Source: DATFWK01 sp035259345
Lineage (GTDB): Bacteria > Actinomycetota > Thermoleophilia > Miltoncostaeales > Miltoncostaeaceae
Assembly: GCA_035259345.1 (NCBI GenBank)
Contig: DATFWK010000053.1
Span: 1 to 7,298 of the forward strand
Reading direction: 5' to 3'
Length of the DNA stretch: 7,298 bases
Position 1 is the first letter of the stretch, and each line of letters begins with the position of its first letter. Positions 1 to 5,120 of the stretch are shown here, piece after piece. The position numbers and the translations under genes were made by a program. The notes under the pieces were generated by a model, which did not search any database, was not told the DNA's origin, and saw only the letters and a program-made list of their open reading frames with translations.

Positions 1-888
1 CTGCCGGTCACGGTCCGCGACCCGGACGAGATCACGAACGCGATCAGCAAGATCTGCTCGGTCTTCGCCGGCGTGCACCTGACCGACATCGCGGCGCCCC
101 GCTGCTTCGAGGTGCAGCGCAAGCTCGGCGCGGCCGTCGACATCCCGGTCTTCCACGACAACCAGGAGGGCACCTCGGCCGCCCTGCTCGGGGCGCTCCT
201 GAACGCGCTCGAGGTGGTCGGCAAGCGGCTCGAGGACGCACGGGTCGTCGTCGCCGGGCTCGGCCCGAGCGGCGTGGCCACCGTGCGCATCCTGGTCGCG
301 GCCGGCGTGGGCGAGGTGCTCGCCTGCAACCGCGAGGGCGCGGTCCACGCCGGGCGCACGGGCCTCGACCCGGATCTCGCCTGGATCGGGGAGCGGACGA
401 ACCCGGACCGGCGCGAGGGCGACGCGGGCGGGCTGATCGAGGACGCGGACGCCTTCATCGGCCTCTCGGCCCCGGCCATCCTGAGCGCCGACGACATCCG
501 CACGATGGCTCCAGACCCGATCGTGTTCGCGATGGCGATGCCCGAGCCGGAGATCGGCCAGGACGAGGCGGCCGAGGTCGCGGCGGTCTACGGCACCGGC
601 CGCCCGGACACGCCGAACCAGATCAACTCCGCGCTCGCCTTCCCCGGCATCTGGCGCGGCGCGCTCGACTGCAGGGCGACCCGCATCAACGACGCGATGG
701 TGATGGCCGCGGCGCGGGCCATCGCGGCCACGTCCGCCGGCGCGCTCGCTCCGGACCACGTGGTGCCGTCCGTCTTCAACGCCCAGCTGGTGCCGGCCGT
801 CGCCGCCGCCGTGCGCGAGGCGGCGGAGGCCTCCGGCGTGGCCCGGGTGCCGTCTGAGTCGCCCTCGCGGGCCGCCGCGGCGAGCTAG
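1..888 (+). CDS. Malic enzyme family protein, C-terminal part (5' end outside window)
   Basis: Frame 1 is open from base 1 to a TAG at 886-888; about 295 residues are visible and the N-terminal domain, with the family's catalytic Tyr and Lys, lies off the window. Malic enzymes oxidatively decarboxylate malate to pyruvate using NAD(P)+ and a divalent metal in the cytosol. Family features are clear: a CFEVQRKL helix followed by DIPVFHDNQEGTSA (139-180), a Rossmann loop AGLGPSGVAT (253-282), VFAMAMPEPEI near 523-555, and PNQINSALAFPG (613-648) then RGALDCRATRIN. There is no phosphotransacetylase domain, so it is not a full-length MaeB hybrid. Oddities: where canonical bacterial enzymes read LEDI, HDDQHGT, ANP and NQVNN, this reads LTDI, HDNQEGT, AMP and NQINS. 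Several of these are metal or malate ligands, so membership of the fold is sure but classical activity is not. The C-terminal tail is Ala/Ser-rich and low in complexity. Confidence 0.9.
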   Translation: MPVTVRDPDEITNAISKICSVFAGVHLTDIAAPRCFEVQRKLGAAVDIPVFHDNQEGTSAALLGALLNALEVVGKRLEDARVVVAGLGPSGVATVRILVAAGVGEVLACNREGAVHAGRTGLDPDLAWIGERTNPDRREGDAGGLIEDADAFIGLSAPAILSADDIRTMAPDPIVFAMAMPEPEIGQDEAAEVAAVYGTGRPDTPNQINSALAFPGIWRGALDCRATRINDAMVMAAARAIAATSAGALAPDHVVPSVFNAQLVPAVAAAVREAAEASGVARVPSESPSRAAAAS

Positions 889-899
889 CTACCGAGCCC

Positions 900-994
900 G
901 GCGGGCGCTGGGTCTTAAGCCCCCGGCCCCGCCGTCCTACGACCTTCCCCAGGAGCGTCGCCGCCCGTGGTCTTAAGCCCTGCACCTGGGGCGG
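900..994. repeat. Duplicated 12-mer GGTCTTAAGCCC, each copy in a GC hairpin loop
   Basis: The exact 12-mer GGTCTTAAGCCC occurs at 911-922 and 969-980, 58 bases apart. It is nearly palindromic around CTTAAG. Each copy sits between complementary GC arms: GGCGGG (900-905) with CCCGCC (928-933), and CCGCCC (961-966) with GGGCGG (989-994), so each could present TCTTAAG in a loop. The first hairpin begins 12 bases after the malic enzyme stop codon and could help end that transcript, although no T-run follows. The pair may instead be an operator for the downstream peptide genes or copies of a genome-wide dispersed element. The repeat is seen directly; its function is inferred. Confidence 0.5.
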
Positions 995-1010
995 TTAACA
1001 ACTTGTAAGA
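993..1010 (+). promoter_or_regulatory. AT-rich box upstream of peptide 1 (GGTTA-N6-TGTAAGA)
   Basis: GGTTA, six bases, then TGTAAGA stands out in GC-rich sequence and recurs in the same form upstream of peptide 2. It begins 100 bases before the peptide 1 start; the second copy begins 99 bases before its own. A short inverted repeat, TAAGA-GCC-TCTTA (1006-1018), overlaps its right end in this copy only. The conserved distance suggests a promoter or operator element duplicated with the gene. I cannot assign a sigma factor or a transcription start. Confidence 0.5.
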
Positions 1011-1092
1011 GCCTCTTAGACGCGGCCTATCGGACGAGTTGGACCGAGCGCCGTGGGTACAGGCAGCCAACCCCAAGTGGGAAGGAGGACTG

Positions 1093-1230
1093 ATGTCCCA
1101 CGGCAAGCACCACTTCAAGAAGTTCGTCCCGGCGATGAACCACCCGAACGCCAACTCGTCGGCGAACTCGCACCAGAACAGCTCGGAGTCGAAGAGCTTC
1201 GACAAGAGGTCGAACCACTCCGAGAAGTGA
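1093..1230 (+). CDS. Small His/Ser/Asn-rich peptide 1 (45 aa), candidate secreted peptide or precursor
   Basis: I do not recognise a named family. The ATG at 1093 has a strong ribosome binding site (AAGGAGG, 1082-1088, 4 bases away). An upstream in-frame TTG at 1039 is less likely because the leader before 1093 matches the non-coding leader of peptide 2. The 45 residues begin MSHGKHHFKKFVPA and hold six His, ten Ser and six Asn, with no Cys, Thr, Trp or Tyr. Nine of the ten Ser lie in the C-terminal half (22-43). There is no hydrophobic stretch, so no Sec signal peptide or membrane segment. It is 46% identical (19 of 41) to peptide 2 over residues 5-45, with the block KHHFK-x-x-VPA best conserved. 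The neighbouring exporter and kinase suggest an exported and possibly phosphorylated peptide; metal binding by the His-rich N-terminus is the alternative. The hairpin at 1234-1299 may separate its mRNA from the genes downstream. Confidence 0.8.
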   Translation: MSHGKHHFKKFVPAMNHPNANSSANSHQNSSESKSFDKRSNHSEK

Positions 1231-1233
1231 CCC

Positions 1234-1299
1234 GAGCGATCGGGACCGACGCGGCGCCGGCCTCGCACCGGCGCCGCGTCCGATGCGCCCGGATCGCTC
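1234..1299 (+). terminator. Very strong stem-loop directly after peptide 1, likely terminator or attenuator
   Basis: It starts 4 bases after the peptide 1 stop codon. The inner stem is a perfect 13-bp inverted repeat, GACGCGGCGCCGG (1248-1260) with CCGGCGCCGCGTC (1268-1280), around a 7-base loop. An outer stem pairs GAGCGATC (1234-1241) with GATCGCTC (1292-1299) and GGG (1242-1244) with CCC (1288-1290), with one bulged G. No T-run follows, so it is not a textbook intrinsic terminator. It could be a T-less terminator, a partial attenuator, or a 3'-end stabiliser giving peptide 1 more mRNA than the exporter and kinase. Confidence 0.6.
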
Positions 1300-1340
1300 C
1301 GTTGCCCGGACGGATGCGGCGGCAGTCCGGACGGGCGAGG

Positions 1341-1358
1341 GGTTACAAGAATGTAAGA
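1341..1358 (+). promoter_or_regulatory. AT-rich box upstream of peptide 2 (GGTTA-N6-TGTAAGA)
   Basis: This is the second copy of the box at 993-1010, with the same two half-elements and the same 6-base spacing, 99 bases before the peptide 2 start. Its presence suggests that peptide 2, the exporter and the kinase have their own promoter or operator in addition to any read-through from peptide 1. Confidence 0.5.
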
Positions 1359-1439
1359 AAGCCGCCGATCGACATCACGGGCACGGAGTTGGCTCGTGGT
1401 TCAGGTACGAGGCATGACCCTCACGAGAGGAGGACACAA

Positions 1440-1595
1440 ATGTCCCACGGTCATCGTCATCGTCACAACAAGCATCACTTCAAGCCGATGGTGCCGGCCG
1501 TCGCCAGCCCGGTGGCCAACACCAGCTCGAACGCGCCGCAGGTGAAGCCCGCGACGACGAGCGACAACAAGGCGTCCATGAGCTCCGGCAAGTAA
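1440..1595 (+). CDS. Small His/Ser/Thr-rich peptide 2 (51 aa), paralogue of peptide 1
   Basis: I do not recognise a named family. The ATG at 1440 is preceded by AGAGGAGGA (1426-1434), with 6 bases between GGAGG and ATG. A longer frame open from upstream has no comparable start signal. The N-terminus is MSHG, then the insert HRHRHN, then KHHFKPMVPA; from K11 to K51 it aligns without gaps to residues 5-45 of peptide 1. All six His lie in residues 3-13. Ten Ser/Thr lie in residues 23-49 and there is no Cys. No signal peptide or hydrophobic segment is visible. The ABC exporter starts 16 bases after its stop, so this copy is probably co-transcribed with the exporter and kinase. Likely roles are an exported peptide modified by the kinase or a metal-binding peptide; both are inference. 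Met removal is expected because residue 2 is Ser, leaving an N-terminal Ser-His. Confidence 0.82.
   Translation: MSHGHRHRHNKHHFKPMVPAVASPVANTSSNAPQVKPATTSDNKASMSSGK
1451..1465 (+). repeat. Short 6-base tandem repeat (TCATCG x 2.5) coding the His insert of peptide 2
   Basis: TCATCG is repeated twice, followed by TCA. This DNA encodes the alternating His-Arg run that peptide 1 lacks. An in-frame hexamer repeat is what replication slippage would produce, so the His-rich stretch may vary in length between strains. Confidence 0.7.
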
Positions 1596-1611
1596 AGGGA
1601 GCCTTCGCGGC

Positions 1612-3483
1612 ATGGGCGGCATCGGGACAAGGTCGGTGCCGCCCGTCCGCACCCCCGCCATGGACACGGCCCCGCGCGGACGCATCTCGCGGCTGATCCG
1701 GCCGCCCCTCGAACGGGGCGGGCTGGTTCCCGCCGCCCCCCCGGTGCCGGTCCGCCAGATCGTGCGGCGGTTCTGGCCGGACGCCAGGCCGTATCGCAAG
1801 TGGCTGCTGGTCAGCCTCGCCGGCATCGTGCTGGTGCCCGCGATCGACGCGGCGATGATCTGGATGTTCAAGCTCGTCGTCGACCGGGTGCTCCGCCCGG
1901 CCGACCTCGGCGCCTTCTGGCCGCTCGCGGGCGCCTACCTCGGCCTGGCCCTGCTCGCCAGCGTCGTCACGTTCATCGACGAGTACACCTCGACCTGGGT
2001 CGGCGAGCGGTTCCTGCTCGGCCTGCGGACGCGGGTCTTCCGCCACGTCCAGGGCCTCTCCCTCGACTTCTTCGAGCGCCGCCGGCTCGGCGACACGCTG
2101 GCCCGCCTCACCGGGGACGTCGCGGCCATCGAGTCGTTCGTCCTCTCCGGCCTCGTGGACGCGCTTTCGGCGGTCGTCAGCATCGCGCTCTTCACGGCGC
2201 TGCTCTTCGTGCTCAGCTGGCAGCTCGCGCTCGCGTCGCTGATCGTGCTGCCGGCGTTCTGGGCCGCGGCACGCTGGTTCTCCCGGCGCATCAAGGAGGC
2301 CTCGCGCGAGCGCCGCCGCCATTCCGGCTCGATCAGCGCCGCGGCGGAGGAGAGCCTCGGGAACGCCCCGCTGGTGCAGGCGTACAACCGGCAAGACCAC
2401 GAGGCCGAGCGCTTTCACCAGCAGGGTGAGCGAACCTTCCAGGCCCAGATGGCCTCGACGCGGCTGCGCGCCCTCTACTCGCCGGTCGTCGGCTTCATCG
2501 AGCTGGTCGGCGGTCTCGTCGTGATGGGCGTGGGGACCTGGCAGCTCTCGAGCGGCGCGCTGACCCTGGGCGGCCTGCTCGCGTTCCTGGTCGCGCTCAG
2601 CCGGCTGTACTCGCCGGTCAAGAGCCTCTCCAAGCTCTCGACCACGATCTACTCGGCCTCAGCCGGAGCCGAGCGCGTGATCGAGCTGCTGGACCACGCC
2701 CCGGCCGTCGCGGACGGCAGCCGGGCGCTTGGCCGGGTGGCCGGGATGGTCGAGCTCGAGAGCGTGACCTTCACCTACCCTGGCGCCGGCCCGGCCCTCC
2801 GCGACGTGGACCTGCGCGTCGAGCCGGGCTCGACGGTCGCGCTCGTCGGCCGGAGCGGCGCGGGCAAGACCACGCTCGCGAAGCTCCTCCTGCGCTTCTA
2901 CGACCCCGACGCCGGCGCCGTGCGGCTCGACGGCGTCGACATGCGGGAGGCGCGCCTCGACTCGCTGCGCGCCAACGTGGCCCTGCTGCTCCAGGAGACC
3001 CTGGTCTTCGACGGGACCATCCGCGAGAACATCGCCTACGGCAGGCCGGAGGCGACCGACGAGGAGATCGAGCGCGCGGCCCGCGCCGCCGAGGCGCACG
3101 AGTTCATCACGGGGCTGAAGGACGGGTACGACACCCCGGTCGGCCAGCGCGGACGCCGGCTCTCCGGCGGGCAGCGCCAGCGCATCGCGATCGCCCGCGC
3201 CCTCATCCGCGACGCGCCGGTGCTGATCCTCGACGAGCCGACCAGCGCCATGGACGCCGAGTCGGGCGACCGCATGCTGACCGCCCTTGGGCGCCTGATG
3301 GAGGGGCGGACCACCATCGTCATCTCGCACGACCTCCTGCTCGCGCGCCGCGCGGACGAGGTCGTGGTGCTGGACGGCGGCACCGTGGTCGAGCGCGGCA
3401 CCCACGACGAGCTGCTCGCGGCGGACGGCGACTACGCGCACCTGTGGTGGCTGCGCCACGGCGAGGCGGCGGTGAGCGCATGA
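1612..3483 (+). CDS. ABC exporter, MsbA/ABCB-like half-transporter (fused membrane and ATPase domains)
   Basis: At 623 aa it is normal to slightly long for a homodimeric type IV ABC exporter, which uses ATP to push substrates out of the cytosol. About 60 cytosolic residues precede a six-helix membrane domain; predicted helices lie near 64-86, 100-120, 180-200, 203-220, 285-305 and 310-330. The ATPase domain has Walker A GRSGAGKTT (413-421), Q-loop Gln461, signature LSGGQ (517-521), Walker B ending in Asp541 and Glu542, and H-loop His573, all intact. There is no N-terminal C39 peptidase, so it does not itself cleave double-Gly leaders. The ATG at 1612 has AAGGGAG 10 bases upstream; a second Met at codon 17 lacks a ribosome binding site. 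It lies 16 bases behind peptide 2 and overlaps the kinase by ATGA, so peptide export is the natural inference. Lipid or drug export cannot be excluded from sequence. Confidence 0.93.
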   Translation: MGGIGTRSVPPVRTPAMDTAPRGRISRLIRPPLERGGLVPAAPPVPVRQIVRRFWPDARPYRKWLLVSLAGIVLVPAIDAAMIWMFKLVVDRVLRPADLGAFWPLAGAYLGLALLASVVTFIDEYTSTWVGERFLLGLRTRVFRHVQGLSLDFFERRRLGDTLARLTGDVAAIESFVLSGLVDALSAVVSIALFTALLFVLSWQLALASLIVLPAFWAAARWFSRRIKEASRERRRHSGSISAAAEESLGNAPLVQAYNRQDHEAERFHQQGERTFQAQMASTRLRALYSPVVGFIELVGGLVVMGVGTWQLSSGALTLGGLLAFLVALSRLYSPVKSLSKLSTTIYSASAGAERVIELLDHAPAVADGSRALGRVAGMVELESVTFTYPGAGPALRDVDLRVEPGSTVALVGRSGAGKTTLAKLLLRFYDPDAGAVRLDGVDMREARLDSLRANVALLLQETLVFDGTIRENIAYGRPEATDEEIERAARAAEAHEFITGLKDGYDTPVGQRGRRLSGGQRQRIAIARALIRDAPVLILDEPTSAMDAESGDRMLTALGRLMEGRTTIVISHDLLLARRADEVVVLDGGTVVERGTHDELLAADGDYAHLWWLRHGEAAVSA

Positions 3484-4337
3484 GCGAGGCGCTCGCCGAG
3501 GCCGACCTCGAGATCGTCCCGGCCGGCGACGAGATCCTGCCCGGCTACGCCGCGATCGAGCTCCTCAGCCGCAACCGCGCCCTCGACGTCTACGACGCCT
3601 GGAGCGCCACGCGGAGCTGCCGCGTGATCGTGAAGGTGCCGCGCCCGGACCGTCGCGAGGACCCCGGCACGCGGCGCAGGCTCCTGCGGGAGGGGCGCAT
3701 CCTGCTCGGGCTGAGCCACCCGCACGTCGTGCGGGCGTACGAGCTCGTGCGCGAGCCCGAGCTCGGCCTGGTGCTCGAGACGCTCAGCGGGGCCACGCTC
3801 GAGCACATCGTCGGCGCGACCGCGCCGCGGCGGCTGCCGGCCACCGAGGTCGCGGTGCTCGGGTGCCAGCTCTGCTCGGCGATGGGCTACACGCACGCGC
3901 AGGACGTGCTCCACCTCGACCTCAAGCCGTCCAACATCGTCGCCGAGGCCGGCCGCGCCAAGGTCATCGACTTCAACCTCGCACGGCCCCCCGGCCCGGG
4001 CGTCCGCGGCTCGGGCACCCGCCCCTACATGGCGCCCGAGCAGGCGCGCGGCGACGTGCTCGGGCCCGCGGCCGATGTCTGGGGCATCGGCGCGACACTG
4101 TTCGAGGCGGCGACCGGCGGCCCCCCGTTCGGGCGCCCGGAGGACGACGACCGCTACGAGCAGCTCGAGCGCCGGGCGGCGCCGGTCAGGACGCTGCGGC
4201 GGATGCCGGCCGCGCTCGCCGAGGCCATCGACGCATGCCTGGAGCCGGACGTCGACGCGCGTCCCGCCATCGAGGAGCTCGGCCGCCGCCTGGGCGAGGT
4301 GGCCGAGCGGCCGTCACCGCAGGAGCACTCGGCGTAG
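3480..4337 (+). CDS. Soluble Hanks-type Ser/Thr protein kinase with atypical P-loop and DFN motif
   Basis: The start at ATG 3480 overlaps the exporter's TGA (ATGA), a translational-coupling arrangement; an earlier GTG at 3444 would lie deep inside the exporter gene. The protein is 285 aa, essentially one kinase domain. Visible motifs: catalytic Lys52 in VIVKV, alpha-C Glu71, catalytic loop HLDLKPSN (145-152, Asp147, Lys149, Asn152), metal-binding Asp164 in DFN, GTRPYMAPEQ (179-188) and DVWG (199-202). It departs from the family norm in three places. The nucleotide loop (about 29-38, LSRNRALDVY) has no glycine, DFG is DFN, and HRD is HLD, making it a non-RD kinase that need not depend on activation-loop phosphorylation. 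There is no membrane helix, PASTA or sensor domain. Lys, Glu and both catalytic Asp remain, so activity is plausible. The peptides and exporter are likely substrates or partners by context only. Confidence 0.9.
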   Translation: MSEALAEADLEIVPAGDEILPGYAAIELLSRNRALDVYDAWSATRSCRVIVKVPRPDRREDPGTRRRLLREGRILLGLSHPHVVRAYELVREPELGLVLETLSGATLEHIVGATAPRRLPATEVAVLGCQLCSAMGYTHAQDVLHLDLKPSNIVAEAGRAKVIDFNLARPPGPGVRGSGTRPYMAPEQARGDVLGPAADVWGIGATLFEAATGGPPFGRPEDDDRYEQLERRAAPVRTLRRMPAALAEAIDACLEPDVDARPAIEELGRRLGEVAERPSPQEHSA

Positions 4338-5120
4338 CCGGACGAGCGGGTACCAGAACAGGGCCGCCGCGAAGACGACCAGATAGGCGACGTGCGCGAG
4401 CGTCGGCCAGCCGACGGTGCCGAGCGTGAGATCCCTGGTCGCCTCGACGAGATTCGCGAGCGGCAGGCACCAGCCCACCACCTGGGCCCACTCCGGGAGC
4501 TGGTCGAACGGGAAGAAGACGGCGCCGAACAGGAACATCGGGGTCAGGACGCCGGTGAAGAAGATGTTGAAGTGCTCGATGTTGCTCACTCGGGCGGTGT
4601 ACGACATGCCGAGCACCGCGAACGCCATCGCGCCGAGCGCGAACACGACCGGGGCCAGGATCGCCCACGCGGAGCTCACGAGCCCGAGCACGGCCATCAC
4701 GATCAGGAAGACGACGCCGTAGATGACGGCGCGGGTCGTCGCCCACAGGTACTCGCCCACCACCACGTCCTGGACCGAGAGCGGCGTGGTCACCACGGCC
4801 TCGTACACGCGGCGGATGTGGATGCGGACGAACGCGTTGTAGGTGGTCTCGAGGATCGCCCCGAACATCACGGTGGCGCCCGCGACGCCCGGCGCGATGA
4901 AGTCGACGTAGTCGACGCCCTGGATCTGCGTGAGGTAGGCGCCGAGGCCGAGCCCCATGATCAGCAGGTAGGCGAGCGCCTCGACGAAGCGCGGCGCCAG
5001 GGTGACCATCAGCGTCTTCCGCCCCACGGTGGCGTTGCGCTGCCACATGCGAAGCGCGCCCCGGGGCGAGAACGCGACGCCGGCGAGGAACGGCGTCCTG
5101 CGGCCGGCGACCAGGCTCAC
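4314..5120 (-). CDS. ABC-2 type transporter permease (NodJ/DrrB-like)
   Basis: This 268-aa integral membrane protein has about six hydrophobic segments, near residues 45-63, 73-90, 125-145, 150-170, 185-205 and 243-260, and a positively charged C-terminus. The conserved ABC-2 core is visible: an amphipathic region with RRVYEAVVTTPLSV (103-116), which contacts the ATPase in this family, and VLTPMFLFGAVFFPFDQLPEW (191-211). Such permeases export polysaccharides, drugs or lipids when paired with a separate ATP-binding subunit. No ATP-binding gene is in this operon, so the partner must be encoded elsewhere. The start is GTG at 5120, overlapping the upstream gene's TGA by 4 bases (GTGA). The first ATG (codon 25) would remove the coupling and a basic N-terminal segment. 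Its 3' end overlaps the convergent kinase gene by 24 bases. Confidence 0.88.
   Translation of the reverse strand: MSLVAGRRTPFLAGVAFSPRGALRMWQRNATVGRKTLMVTLAPRFVEALAYLLIMGLGLGAYLTQIQGVDYVDFIAPGVAGATVMFGAILETTYNAFVRIHIRRVYEAVVTTPLSVQDVVVGEYLWATTRAVIYGVVFLIVMAVLGLVSSAWAILAPVVFALGAMAFAVLGMSYTARVSNIEHFNIFFTGVLTPMFLFGAVFFPFDQLPEWAQVVGWCLPLANLVEATRDLTLGTVGWPTLAHVAYLVVFAAALFWYPLVRLRRVLLR

Larger units (their letters stand above)
993..1595 (+). repeat. Diverged tandem duplication: leader plus small peptide gene, two units
   Basis: Unit 1 is about 993-1230 and unit 2 about 1341-1595. In the same order and at almost the same distances from the start codon, both contain GGTTA-N6-TGTAAGA (993 and 1341), GAGTTGG (1036 and 1386), GGTAC followed closely by GGCA (1056 and 1404), an AGGAGG-type ribosome binding site and an MSHG-starting ORF. 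The peptides align without gaps over 41 residues after a six-residue insert in the second. This points to an old duplication of the whole promoter-leader-gene unit. It also argues that the leaders are functional and non-coding. Confidence 0.7.

Noticed and set aside
1039..1092. TTG-initiated N-terminal extension of peptide 1
   Set aside because: No ribosome binding site precedes it, and the segment contains leader elements shared with the non-coding leader of peptide 2.
1300..1340. Repeated CCGGAC/GTCCGG words suggesting a second hairpin or repeat array
   Set aside because: The arms are only 6 bases of GC-rich sequence and are expected by chance; there are no regular spacers, so no CRISPR-like array.
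1053..1595. A 180-aa open frame joining the peptide 1 region and peptide 2
   Set aside because: Its first 129 codons run out of frame through peptide 1, the hairpin and the second leader. The strong ribosome binding site and paralogy support the start at 1440.
1480..2418. A minus-strand open frame of 312 aa opposite peptide 2 and the ABC exporter
   Set aside because: Low-complexity translation typical of antisense high-GC sequence; it conflicts with the well-supported exporter and peptide.
2659..3459. A minus-strand open frame of 266 aa opposite the exporter ATPase domain
   Set aside because: It covers intact Walker A, signature and Walker B motifs on the plus strand and shows no domain of its own.
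1612..3483. Bacteriocin exporter with a built-in C39 leader peptidase
   Set aside because: Only about 60 residues precede the first membrane helix, too few for a peptidase, and the peptides have no double-Gly site.
1093..4337. Class III or IV lanthipeptide cluster
   Set aside because: Those synthetases fuse lyase, kinase and cyclase domains. Here the kinase stands alone, no cyclase is visible and the peptides have no Cys for thioether rings.
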